This document shows positions 10,848 to 23,170 of a stretch of DNA of 64,000 bases, piece by piece (the stretch's first letter is position 1; the number at the start of each line of letters is the position of its first letter). The stretch is taken from NCBI GenBank assembly GCA_022749755.1, contig CM040443.1, positions 18,087,228 through 18,151,227 on the forward strand, written 5' to 3'. The DNA is from Azadirachta indica. Lineage: Eukaryota; Streptophyta; Magnoliopsida; Sapindales; Meliaceae. Made by a program: the position numbers and the translations under genes. The notes beneath the pieces are model-generated. The model worked only from the letters and a program-made list of their open reading frames with translations, was not told the DNA's origin and ran no database searches.

Positions 10848-11997
10848 GAAAAACTAACATATAATTCATAATGTTTGGAGAAATAAAAAAATATCCCATG
10901 ATGTTTAGGGAAAAATAAATGCTTCTCTTAAATTTAGACAAATAGACATATATCCCTTGATTTTTATTTCTGTTAGTTGACTGATTATATTATTATCATT
11001 TACATCCCTAAACGTTTGAATAATAACAAATTAAGAAATAGTTATTTTAGTTATAATACTTTTGTCCCTATTTTAATATTTTTTACAATATACTAAACAT
11101 TAAAATTTTAATTTATTATTTCAATAAAAAAATTTAATAATTTGATATTTAATTGTCAAAAAATTTAATTTTTTTTTGACATTTTATTTTTTTTTATATA
11201 ATATATTTATTTAAAAGATCATATTGACTTTATTATATTTTTTCATAGAAATTATAAAAATATAAATAAAAAATATAAAAAAGAAGAAAATTTAATATCA
11301 TTTGTTAATAGAATTAATAATAAAAATATATTTTATATTATTGTTAAATAAAATACTTTAATTTTAATTAAAATATAAGAAAAAGAAGATAATTTTCATC
11401 ATTTTTATTTGTTACATATATAATTATTTAATTATTTAATTTAATTTTATTTATTTTTTAAAGAAAATATAATAAATTTATTTTATATATAATATTATAC
11501 GTAAAAATATATGTTAAAAAATATTTTGTTCAAAATTTTTTGATAATTGAATATCAAATTATTATTGTGAAAGTAAAATAATAAGGTTAAAATTATTTTA
11601 GTGTATGGTTTGATCTAACTCACGTTAGAATTTTTTAATAATATTATTTTTTTAATTTTATATTGAAATAATAAGTTAAAAAATTATTTAGTCCTTAGTA
11701 TATTGTGGAAAATATTAAAATATGGACTAATGTGATAATTAAAAAAAAGTATATTGTAAAAACATTAAAATAGAGACTAAATTGTTATCGCTAAAATAAC
11801 TATTTCTTAATATCCTATTATTTAAAAGTTTAGAAATACAAATAACAATAACCTATCTAGTCAACTAACAGAAATAAAGACAAGAGATGTATGTATCTAT
11901 TTGTTCAAACTTGAGAGAGGTATTTGTTTTTTTCTAAACATCAGAAGGATATATATCTATTTTTCCAAATATTAAGGAGTATATGTCAATTTTTTTA
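10848..11997. mobile_element. Large foldback (long inverted repeat) element
   Basis: The two halves are reverse complements of each other for several hundred bases. Left landmarks are AACATATAATTCATAATG (10855), GATGTTTAGG (10899), TTATTTCTGTTAGTTGACT (10963) and AAGAAATAGTTATTTTAG (11033). The right half carries the complements in reverse order: AAAATAACTATTTCTTAA (11800), AGTCAACTAACAGAAATAA (11858), CTAAACATCAGAAGGAT (11934) and AGTATATGTCAA (11978). The inverted match decays towards the middle. It encodes nothing. This fits a non-autonomous TIR/foldback transposon of unknown superfamily; target duplications are not clear in this AT-rich context. Confidence 0.75.
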
Positions 11998-12765
11998 AAT
12001 TAATTAATAAAATAGAAATACTTTGAAAAATAAAAATTTTAAATTATAATGACATTTTCGATTTCTAATTTAAATTTAAGTTAAAATTTTAAACTTAATC
12101 ACATTCAGATATTTGTAGCAACAAATGACTTTTAGACATCTGAATAATAATATTTAAACTTCAAATAGAAAAACAAAAAAACCTAAAGAGAGGTTAAAAT
12201 GAGAATTAAAACAAATAGTCTGAATCCCACTCATTACCCCATCCACAAAATGTAAATCTAACAATAATCCAAACGTTCATACGTTCTTGGGCATGAGATG
12301 CAAATCTTACAATTTAATACATATTCTATTACAATTAATATGCCTTGAAATAGAGTAGTAGATCGAAAATATCTCATAAATCAATATATATATCTAAAAT
12401 TAGGGCCTTTTTTTTTTTTTTTGGCTGGCTAACTTAAGTTATAGACAACATAAGTCTTACCATTACACCATCTGTTTGTTTCATACTATTTTATAAATTG
12501 GCTATATATAAATCTATAACAAGGACATTCATAGTAGAAAATTTTGTTTATTACTATTAATAAAGTCTAAATGTAACACAAATAAATTATAATTTAAAAA
12601 TAATTAAGACTAATAAAAAAATTTTATTAATGAATATGATTGACTGCTGCCTTGCCTGTCGCCTTTAGAAGTTGGCATTGGTAATGCCTTCATCTTTGGG
12701 AATTTTCCAAAAAATGACTTAATTTTAGCCCCAAAGCCCACAAATAACTACTTACAAGAGTAGAT
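11998..12765. other. AT-rich intergenic DNA, no gene seen
   Basis: Apart from a T-run near 12410 there is no motif I can support. The less AT-rich piece at 12645-12760 does not translate into a recognisable family. Confidence 0.45.
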
Positions 12766-12769
12766 GAAC

Positions 12770-15255
12770 TATTATGCTATTCCTGAGAGTTTTGAAGTAT
12801 ACAAAACTTTCATATACTTTGAATGAAGTTTTGCTTGATCATAAATTCACCAAACATCAAGTATCATTGCCTTAGTGATTGCTTAAGGCCATAAAGTGAC
12901 TTCTTCAATGAATTCTTTCGCACGAACTACTAACCCCTTACGCTGAGTCATTGTAATATTCATAAATCAATCATTGTGTAAAAAGGTTGTTTTGACATCC
13001 ATTTGCTCAAGTTCCAAGTTTTGACATGCCACATGTGTTAAAAAGTGCTTTGGTAGAGCTATGTATCACCACTGGAGAAAACACTTCTATGAAGTCTACC
13101 CTGTCTTTCCAAGCGAAACCTTTTCCAACCAGCCTGGCCTTATACCTCTTTGGATACCACTAGAAATGCCCTCCTTGATCTTATAGATCCATTTACACCA
13201 AACAACTTTCTTGTTCTTAGTTTGATTTTTCATCAAAGACTTTATTTCTTCTTACATAGCTTCAAACCATCTCTGTTTATGGTTGGAATTCATAGTTTCC
13301 TTGTAACTTCTAGGTTTTTAATCTGACTTCAGTTGTAACTATTAGTGCTATTGAGTCAGCATAACTATACCTAGTTGGAGATCTTATTAGCCTTTTTTGT
13401 TCTGTCTTTTACTAACTGATAGTCACTAAGATCATCCTAAATAATTTGCACAACTTGTTCTTCTTGTCAAGTCTCATCTTCATTAATCTGAGTTGTGTTT
13501 TAACTGAAGGTATTTGGAACACGAGATCCTAGTGTCTACTCCACCTTAATTTGAAACCTCTCAGATTTTGGTTCTAGTGTTTGGTCATCATTTGAGTTTT
13601 GTCCTTCTTGTTGATAACTAAGTAAAGTTGAAGAAACTTGTATTGCTCTAACATTAAGCTTCCCTTAATTTATATGCGTAGAAAGTAAGGTAACCAAAGA
13701 TTCCAAAGTGATTATATGATGCTTTCTTCCCAGACTATATCTCAATTGGAATTTTTAAGCCTATTTACTCTTGGTGGACTTCTATTTGCAAGATATGCTA
13801 CTGTCATCAAAGCTTCTATCCATAGAGACTTTTGAAGCCCTAAATGCATTAGTAAGCTCTTATCTTCTCTATTAATGTCTTATTCATTATCTCAGTAAGG
13901 CAATTCTGTTGTGGGTTCATTCTCACAATTCTATGTCTTGAAACGCCATTTTCTTTACAGAAATTCCCAAATTCTTTATCACAATACTCCAAGTCATTGT
14001 CAGTCCTCTGCTATTTAATCTTTTATCTATCTAGTTCTTTACTTGTAACTTCCACTCTTTAATTTGTTCAAGTATATGGCCCTTAGATTTTAGAATATAT
14101 ACCTAAACCCTTTTAGAGTAATCATTTATCAAGCATAAAAATTATTTGAAACCACTTAAAGAGCTGACTTGTGAAGGTCCCTATAAATCTTAGTGAATAT
14201 TCTAATATCTTTTCTCTTTTTCTTTTTTTTGGTGCTTAGTAGTCCCAAATTTCATTCTTGTAGACTTCTTTAAGACACATTCTTCACATAAGCCTAAAGC
14301 CTAACGATTCAATCTTATCATCACCAAACACTCCACATTTACTAAACTCCTTTAATCCTTTTTCACTTATATAGCCTAACCTCAAATGCCATAACCTAGT
14401 TTTGCTATTTTCAAACCAATTTCTGCATTAATAGAACCAATGATAATAGATCTATCTAAGACATATATTTTTCCTCATCTTTTTCATGACTACTATAGAA
14501 CTTTTAATTACTTTTAAGGTCTCAGTCTCTACCTTGAATACAAACCTAACTGCTCTAACTAACAGTCTTAAGGAGATCAGTTTTTTTTTTTTTTTCCCTG
14601 GTCTGAAACATGCCTAACATGATAACAATTCTTTTATCATTCCATCAAATATTCTAATCTTGACACTATCAATCCCAATGATCTTACATGCTTCATTGTT
14701 ACCCTTTAACACTTTACCCTTACTTTAATTTGATAAGACCTAAACATATTCAAATTAGGACATATATAGCAATAACAACTTGAATCTAATATCCATCAAC
14801 CTTTTTTTTTTGGCACTAGATGTGATAAGTAGGTCTATAGACTCGAATCAATTTTTTGTTACAATAACTGCATCATCATTTGTCTTCATCTTCCTCTTCC
14901 TCTCTAGACATGTCTTCATGAAATTTTCTTCTTTATGGCAATGAAAGCACTTCAAGGTCTTTACTTTGACTTGGATTTGACATGTTTCTTGCCCTTGTTC
15001 TCTCTTTCTCTCTCTATTTTTTTTTTTGTCGTCCCTTTGTTGTCAAACCTTCTCTTCTCTTATGCTTATGTTCCTTTCTTTTTGCTTTCTTGTTAATTCT
15101 TTGAAGTTCAGAGCTGCCTTGACATTTGTCATAGAGAGTAAAGTCTAACCACATGTTAAAGTCTCAATAAAATGGTTGCATGATTTCGGCAAAGAACTAA
15201 AAAAGATCACCTTCTTGTCCTCATCTTCAATCTTCACATCTATTGTTTCAAGATC
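12770..15255 (-). pseudogene. Ty1/copia gag-PR-INT-RT fragment, same family as the nested element
   Basis: Read right to left: gag from about 15255 (mid-capsid) with a zinc knuckle CFHCHKEENFMKTC near 14950-14910, whose histidine is replaced by asparagine. Then come a decayed protease region and pre-integrase domain (14720-14280, phrases LGYISEKGLKEFSKCGVFG and ECVLKKSTRMKF), integrase (about 14270-13700), and the first half of RT (13240-12770, KGFAWKDRVDF, EVFSPVV, KSLYGLKQS). It stops within RT, before the YxDD motif. There are many stops and shifts. Its gag matches that at 5200-5962. Its 5' LTR is probably the remnant at 19525-20105, separated from it by the plus-strand copia. Confidence 0.85.
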
Positions 15256-18200
15256 AAGAGAAATCTACTATAACAATGAAAATACCACAGAGTTATTCAA
15301 GATTGAAACTATTCTCCACGACCTTCATCAAAGAGATTTATTAGTAACTTAATATTTTAATATTCTTATTGGTTATTGGCAACAACTGGATATCTTCAAA
15401 GAGTATAATTAGGATTACCTTAAAGATGCAAAAAAAATACAAGGAGATCATTGAAAAGAAAAGAATTTTTAAACTCTTAATGGGTCTCAACAAAAATCTA
15501 GATGAAGTCCAAGGAAAGATACAAGGATCAAAACCATTGCCTAACATCCAAGGAGTATTCTCTGTGGTGTGTCTGAAGAAAGTAGAAATAAAGTGATGCT
15601 AGAGTGTCCATCTTCTGTTTGATCACAGAAAACTTAGCCTTTGCAGTTTATAGAACCCAACACTATAGCAATGATAATCAACAAAGAAGGACAAACCTTG
15701 GTGTGATTACTGCCAAAAACTAGGGCATACCCGAGACATATGTTGGAAGATATATGGCAAACTAGTGGATTGGAAGCCCTTAAGACCAGTATTCAACAAA
15801 GAAAGCCGAGGAAATAAGGTCTCCTTTGACTAGAGCACCACTGCATCGAACTAAGTCCTTTTAGCAAAGAGCAACTTAAAGTACTATAGAAGATGCTTTC
15901 ACTGTCACAATTGACTTTAGCTGGCAACAAAATGGTAACTAGATCCTTAACACACAAAAGAAATTCTTTAAGTGCTTTTACCGTTAACAAAGAAAAAACG
16001 AATTCATGAATTGTAGACTTAGGAGCATTTGAACACATGACTGGAGATATCAATCTCTTTCAGCACTATAGTTCATGCCGTGAAAATCATATAGTAAAAA
16101 TAGCTAGTGGATTCGTTCTCTAAGGTTGTCGATATAGGTTTTATTATTGTTTCAATGGATCTCACTTTGTATTCAGTTCTTCGTGTTTCAAAACTTAATT
16201 GCAATCTTCTATTTATTAGCAAGCTCACTTAAGAATATAACTGTGTAACTAAATTTTATTCAAATATATATGAATTTAAGGAATTAGATCGAGGACAATT
16301 AGTAGTACTAAGGTGTGCTCAGGATGAATCTTTTAAGGGACAAACTCACAAAGCAAAAAGTGTGAAGTCCAAGAGTCGTCTAGTTTCCTTCAGTCAATCA
16401 AATAAAGATAGTGAAATCATGTTGTGGCATTATCAATTAGGTTATTCAAATTTCTTGTGTCTTCAAGAGTTATTTCCTTCATTATTCAATAATAAAATCC
16501 AAAGATTTTTCAATGTGAGGTGTGTCAATTTGCAAAACATATTCACAGTTCTTATTTCATTAAATCTTATCAAGCATCTCATCCTTTTTCTTTGATCCAT
16601 AGTGATGTATGGGGGCCATCTAAAACAAAAAAAATATTATTGGAACTAGATGGTTCATATCCTTTGTAAATGATCACTCTAGGATTACATGGTTATTTTT
16701 TATGAAAGAAAAATCTAAAAGCTAGTCAAATTTCGAAAAATTTCAACACTATGGTCTAGACATAATTCCATATAAAAATAAAAGTGTTGAAAATTGATAA
16801 TGCAAAAGAATATTTTAATACCATCCTTGGTGATTATTTAGTGAGTCAGGGCATTGTTCACAAAAATTCTTGTGTCAACACACTCCAACAAAATAGGATA
16901 GCTGAAAGGAAAAATTAACACCTCTTAGAAGTTGATTAGTCTCTCATGTTCACCACACATCTTTCGAAACATTTTTGGGGTGAGGTGGTGTTAATAACTG
17001 CCTATCTAAGAAATAGAATGCCTTCATGAGTGCTAAACATCCAAATACGTTGCCATGTCCTTTTCTAGTCATATCTTAGTACTCGAGTTCTGTCCACTAT
17101 TCCCTTTAAAATCTTTGGATGTTCTGCTTTTGTCAATATACACCCTTAGCATTGAAGTAAACTTGATCCTAAGGCCATTAAATGTATCTTCATTGGGTAT
17201 TCATGAGATCAAAAAATGTATAAATGTTACTCTTCAGTTATAAGGAAATTCTACCATTCATGAATTTCTCCTTCTTTAAATGATAACCATACTACCCCAA
17301 ATTTGATATTCATAAGGGAGAATTTTACATAGGAATACCAACTTTAGGACATTGATACATCTAAGTCATCATCTTCCAATCATTCTATTATGCCTTCAAT
17401 CAAAGTTCCTCAATTAAATATGATTATTCAAGTTGAAATCCCATTGTCAAAGTCTCAAACAGAACCTTAAACTCCTTAACAAATCATTCCTACACATTTT
17501 GCAAATCTTAATGAGTTATGTGTCTATATTAGGTGAAAAAAAACTTAAGAAAAAAGAGAACTATAGCCATCTGAGCACAACTATGAATTCAAGCCGACTC
17601 TTAAATCAGATGAAAGTTTACCAAGTAACTCTAGCTCCAAATCTGCTCCTACTAAAGTACCTAATAATGATCTTCATTTGTTAATTGTGTTGTGGAAAGG
17701 TGTGAGGTCTTGCACTTCTCATCTTATTTGTAATTTTATAATGGACTATTACCTAGATATCAGGTATTTGTCAGCAATCCGAATAAAGTATAGGTTCTAA
17801 ATTCCATACATGAAGCGCATATTGTACCGGAATGGAAGATGGTTGTTTTAAAATAAATTCATTGAAACAAAATTGGACTTGGGAAATATCTTTTTTGCCA
17901 ACTAGAAAATAGCCAATAGGACGCATATGGATCTTCATAGTCAACACAATGCAGATGAAAATGTAAACAAATTCAAGGCTCGATTGGTTGCAAAGGTGTT
18001 TACTCAATCTTATGGAATTGTCTACCAGGAAACCTTCATTCCTATAACGAAACTCAATATAGTTCGCATATTGTTGTCATTAGCCTCCAACCTAGACTAC
18101 TTATTATATTAACTAGATATAAAGAATGCATTCCTCAACAGAGATCTAGAGGAATAGGTTTACATAGAGATTGCTTTTGCTTTTGGTACACAAACTACTA

Positions 18201-19277
18201 CAAACAAGGTTTGTAGTAGTTTGGAAAGTCATTATATGGCCTCAAACAATCTCCAAGGGCGCTTGGTTTTATAGATTCACTAAAGCGATAAAAGGATTTG
18301 GGTATAGTTAATGTTAGATCATATCACACTATGTTTATCAAGTAGTGTTCTATAAAAAGAAAAGTAATACTTATTGTGTGCGTAGATGAGACTCAAGCTT
18401 AAGGAATTCTTAGCCAAAGAATTTAAGATCAAAGAAGTAGGAAATCTCAAATACTTTCTCAGTATGAAAGCTGCATAATCGAGAAAGGGCATCTCAGTCT
18501 CTCAACGAAAGCATGTACTAGACCTTTCAAAGGAGACATAAATGTTGGGCTATAAACTTGTTGATACTCTTATGCATCCAGCTATTAAACTGAGAGCAAG
18601 AGATGATAGTGCCCTTATGGATAAGGGAAGATATCAAAGACTTGTTGGGAAACTTATTTATTTTTCCTATACTAGACAAAAAATTAATTTTTCTGTTAAT
18701 GTGGCGAGTCAATTTATGAATAACCCAATTAAGGGCCAAATGGAAGCTATTTTACTAATTCTAAGGTATCTAAAAATGATGCATGGAAAAGGAATATTCT
18801 TCAAGAAGATTTCAAGTAGAGAGATTGAAATCTTCACTGACACAGATTGGGCTAGATTTGTACATTTAGGAAAATCTAGTCACGTGGCGAAGTAAAAAGT
18901 AATTTGTTATGTCTCAAAGCAGTGTAGAATAAGAGTTTAGAACTTTTGCATATGACATTTGTAAAGGAATATGGCTATGAAGGGTTTTAAAAGAACTAAG
19001 TATTCCAGTTATAGAACCCATGAAGATGTACTGCAACAATCAATCTACTATAAGTACAGCAAAAATTCCGGTTCACCATGATAGTACAAAACATGTGGAG
19101 ATCGATCAACACTTTGTCAAGAAGAAAATAAACTCTAGGATAATATCTCTTCTTTACACTTCAACACATCAATAGACTACAGATATTCTCACTAAGGTAA
19201 TATCAAGAAAAATGCTTGAAGAGCTCAGCTCTAGCCTAGGCTTAATCAACATTTACAGCTCGACTTGATGGAAAGTA
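15256..19277 (+). pseudogene. 5'-truncated Ty1/copia gag-pol (gag, PR, INT, RT, RH)
   Basis: The domains follow in order. Mid-gag is at 15256-15600 (KNLDEVQGKIQGSKPLPNIQ). The zinc knuckle is at about 15695-15770 (CDYCQKLGHTRDICW, all four ligands present). Protease is at about 16005-16200 with DLGA in place of the usual D-S/T-G-A. Pre-integrase is at 16280-16590 (MLWHYQLGYSNFLCL), integrase at 16590-17100 (NTLQQNRIAER-type block) and RT at 17925-18500 (FKARLVAKVFTQSYGI, LDIKNAFLN). The catalytic YVDD has become CVDE near 18365-18390. The RT end and RNase H are at 18540-19260 (GRYQRLVGKLIYFSYTR, FTDTDWA). Stops and frameshifts are frequent. The 5' LTR, PBS and first half of gag are missing; the left end abuts the minus-strand copia gag at about 15255. 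Confidence 0.88.
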
Positions 19278-19518
19278 TGGAATTTTGTTTTTTAGTCTTG
19301 ATATTTATAGAAATTCAAAGCTATAAATTAGTTCTTATAATAAAGGGATTATGATTTTATGATCCTTTATTCTTAGGCATTTAGTTTCCTTTGTTAGCTA
19401 AGTGATTTTTAGGAAATTTATTTTTTGTTTTCTTGTTTATGAGAGAGTTATTTTCTTCCTTTCTTTATACATTGTACATTATTATTCATCAGTAATAAGA
19501 ATAATCGTGTATTCTTCA
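19278..19518 (+). repeat. 3' LTR of the plus-strand copia
   Basis: It begins just after the RNase H stop and a decayed purine tract (GATGGAAAGTA). It opens TGGAATTTTG and ends ATTCTTCA, about 240 bp, a usual size for short copia LTRs. The phrases TTAGTTTCCTTTGTTAGCTA and ATTTTTAGGAAATTT resemble the conserved U3 of this copia group. No 5' partner is in the window. Confidence 0.65.
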
Positions 19519-19524
19519 AATATC

Positions 19525-20105
19525 TTTTCATTGAAAGTAAAACATGAAATTTTTACAAGATGACTCTTTTCTTTTAAATTATCTCCCTTTTATTTCTCTT
19601 TTCGCTATTTTTCTAGAAAACATGGGTTTTATAATGTCCCTAGTTCTTTTACGAAAATGTCCTTAGAAACCGTAAAAGAAATCCTAATTCAAGTTAATGG
19701 TTGGTCCCCGCTCTTAGGTTATTAGATTTCTAGTTCCTTAGGTTATTGATTACTTACCCTTTTCAAATCAGGATAACAAATTCACCTAGAGTTCTTAAGT
19801 CCTTAAGTTCCTGGCTTCTTGAGTTTTTTCGATAACACAACTAACTCCTTCAATTCTTAGATTCTTGGATACCATATTTAATCCTTTTTAAGTCAAGATT
19901 ATAAACTCACCTTGACTTCTTAAGTTCTTGTGTTCTTAGATTTTTGGATACTTGAATACCACATCTAATCCTTTTCAAGTTAGGATGACAACTCCACCTT
20001 GACTCCTTAAGTTCTTGGGTTCCTAGTCAGCAGTGTTGTCCACCTCAATTGAGAGATTCTTGAGTGTTAAATAACCTTTCCTAAATTTGAAGCATTAATA
20101 CTTCA
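19525..20105 (-). repeat. Truncated copia LTR, third copy of the 3.8/6.0-kb LTR family
   Basis: From TTTTTACAAGATGACTC onward it aligns with 4040-4606 and 6215-6791, including the ~85-bp tandem units (about 19690-20030) and the terminal ACTTCA. The first ~200 bp, on the gag-proximal side, are absent. Orientation and family fit the missing 5' LTR of the minus-strand copia at 12770-15255. Confidence 0.7.
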
Positions 20106-20137
20106 TATGCATTAAATGGATTTGCAAATGCTAATTA

Positions 20138-22530
20138 CACTATTAGAAAAATGGACATTACTAATACTAGGCTCCTGATACTTTTGAGAAAGTGTCAAGT
20201 CTGATTGACAGAAGTGGTCTTTTCCTACAAACGACAAAACCATAACAGTAATCCCTGACACTAAATAATGAGTATCAAGATTCTTTAAGACCATAATACA
20301 CCAACCAAAATGACGTCGTTTTGGCCACAATTTCAACAGCCAAATGACATCATTTTTACATAAGTTAAGTCTTTCTTAATTAAATGAAAGAGGAAACAAT
20401 GTGGTTTTGTTCTTTTCTCAGAAAAAAAAAAACCTATTCCCCCCTTTTCCATTTCGTTTTCTTACTTAGCCCCAAAATTTTTCCTTAAACTCTCTCTGTA
20501 CTTAAGATCAAATCACGAAAATAGCCACATCCTACATCTTTCAATAACCTCAACTCATCTCATTTCAACCCATAATAACCTGAAATCAACTTTATTTACA
20601 CCTTAACTAGAGTGAAATCTACTCGTATTATCTTCAAAGAATAGATCCAGCTTTGAATCTGTACGCAAGCTTCTAATATTGAAATATCTACCTAGTAAGT
20701 CATCAAATGTTGAAATCCTCAAAGTACTTCTATTATTTCTTTGTTTCTATTGTGTGTACATTGATTTTAGCAGTTTTATTTTGTTTTTCGATTTCTAAGG
20801 TTTGGGTTTCACAATATTGATTATCTTGTCATTGTTTTTTTTTTTTTTTTATTCTATTTTCAATCTCTAGTATATTTTCATTTATAAGAATAATTTTGGA
20901 GCCAATTTGAAAAATGCATGTTGTTTTACAAGTAGATTTGTACGAAACTAGTGGGTCGCATGTGTTGATTTAGGAGCCAATATGTAGATGCATGAAATCA
21001 GTGGGTTATTAGAGTACATGTGCTAATTTTTTTTATTTCTTATGTTGTGATTTTTTATTGTTGGGTGCATGTCCTAATTTTTTTTTATTATTTCGTGTTG
21101 CAATTTTTTTATTACTGGAGTGCATGTGCTAGCTTTTTTATTCCTTGTGTTACAATTTTTTATTGTTGTAGTGCATATACTTATTTAGGACGTGATTTTG
21201 ACTTTTGTGAACAATATTTTTATTTTTTTAGTTGTTTATTTACTGAGTTGGGAGCAAAAAATTAATTTTAAATGTTATTTTAAGTTAATAAGTTGAATGA
21301 AATTTACTGATTTCTTAATATGATATGCAAAAACTAATATTTTACATTTTTATGCTATGATTTATTACGTTATAACTAACACCAAACATTGCTTTTGTGT
21401 TGCATTTGTTTTTAAAGAAATGATTCAATCTTAGAAGGAGCAAAGCCATACGACCATGATAAACCACAATTTTTCTAGAATGGGATATTTAGGCAAATAG
21501 GCTAAAATAGCATTTTCCTTTTAAACTAGTTAAATTTGTATTAATTAACTTTTATAATTTTTTCTTCTTTGTAGCAAAATGTGAATAGTAATAAAGATGT
21601 TCATGTTAGGATTTATGGAAAGCTACAAGAAGAATAAGAAAGGAGACTATATAAGTGAGGATGCCAAAGATGAGCCGATAAAATTGTAAGTTTTATTTTT
21701 TATATATTGTGATGATAGAGAAATAAACAATGACTAGTTGAGGATGATGATTATTTCATGATTTACAAGATAACTTTAAGGAAAAAGTAAACTATGGTGA
21801 AATAATCAATATGCTAGGTGAGGATATCGTTATCATGGCATTGGAGAAACCTGAACATTTAAGATGCTTATGAGTTATAGGTGTTAGAGTCACCATCTTT
21901 TTACTTTGGAAGGGCTAATCGTAAATCTTTGACAACTAAAATAGAGAACATTGTTGAAAAGATAATACAAAAGATTCTCAATGAAAAATTGAAAAATTTG
22001 AAAGATGAATGGATGAAAAAGTATGGATCACAAAATTAGTTGTCAAATTACTATTTGATACAGATAGTTGTTTATAACAAGTTGAAAAATTAGACCATAT
22101 TAAGCTAGTTGTAATGTCGCAAAAGCTATATCTTAAATCACAAATTATTTTATAGAAACAATATCAAAAAAATGTTCATGGATTCTATTTTTACATGAAA
22201 ACCTCTAAAGATGACACTAGTTCACTTGTTGTGAATAAATGTTATTTTGCAACAAAATCAAGAAAATTAGAACATGTTACAAGTTCTATTTTTTTCCATA
22301 AAAATGACCAAAAAAACACTAATTCATTTGTGCTGTGAACACTTGCTATTGTTTTAAGAAAATAAATAGGTACTACATTTTCTAGAGAAATCAACTAGTG
22401 TACATATTTTAGAAAATTTTAACATCTATTGTTTTAATAAAAAAATTAGCAGGTGCTATTTTTTCAAAAAAGTTCAATTGGTTCTTCTATCTTAATTTTA
22501 CTTAATGCCTATAAAATTTTTGTTTGATGA
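20138..22530 (+). mobile_element. CACTA (En/Spm-like) element, left end visible, right end not found
   Basis: At 20138 the sequence reads CACTATTAGAAAAATGG, close to the CACTAnnAGAAAAA termini of plant CACTA elements. A repeat-rich subterminal zone follows: GACACT/AGTGTC words and GATACTTTTGAGAAAGTGTC. Then come a pyrimidine-rich leader (20400-20520) and a lysine/glutamate-rich coding trace at 21940-22040 (EKIIQKILNEKLKNLKDEW). No transposase catalytic domain is recognised. The opposite TAGTG terminus is not found before the LTR-like sequence at 22.5 kb, so the right limit is a guess. Confidence 0.45.
21005..21190 (+). repeat. ~54-bp minisatellite
   Basis: Units begin near 21014, 21066, 21122 and 21173 with TGCATGTGCTAATTTTT-type sequence, followed by TTGTGTTGCAATTTTTTATT. 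There are three to four decayed copies, within the presumed CACTA interior. Confidence 0.65.
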
Positions 22531-22539
22531 ATTATTTCA

Positions 22540-23170
22540 TTAATCATAAATGAATTAGTGCCTAAGAATATTTAATTTCTTCACGAGGATTAGGAAACAC
22601 AATTTAGATTATTGAGAGTTCTAATGGATATTAGTATATAGATAATCGATTTGACACTAGGGATATTAGGAGCCTGAGAGGTGAGTGAATCCTTGGTGGT
22701 TTATAACATGCAAGGCTAAATGAACCTGTAATTAATAGAGTCAGATAGAGATATCGGCTAAGTTAAATATACATATGACTTTGTTCAGCACTCGAGAGAG
22801 GGAATTAGGTTAGTTTGTAACCCATGATTAGTGTATTTAAAGTGAAAGCATTACAAATCCCCAATTAGGAGAAATACATTAATAATTATGTGAAGTCAAG
22901 CCTTAGAACCAATTCATTTCAGTTTCCATACACTTACACTATTAGCTCTAGCTTTTATATTTCTATTTCTATCATTAGATTAGCAATTATATTTTATATT
23001 TTCTATATATTTTTACTTATTCAAGTAATGATTACTTAAATAAAATCAATTTACTATAATTGCAATAATTGGTTTAGAATTTTAAAAACTCAATCCCTAT
23101 GGGCTCGACATCAATTTTTTTTATCATTGTATTACTTGATATAACTCCATATACTTGTAAATTACATTCT
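22540..23170 (+). repeat. 5' LTR remnant of an Athila-like gypsy element
   Basis: The 3' part carries the phrase CAATCCCTATGGGCTCGACA (about 23092-23111), then ATTACTTG and TACTTGTAAATTACA. This is the stereotyped end of Athila/Tat LTRs (CCCTGTGGxTCGAC in fresh copies). The left limit is uncertain and the TG start is not visible. A gag coding block starts directly after it, so the PBS, leader and gag N-terminus have been deleted. Confidence 0.6.
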
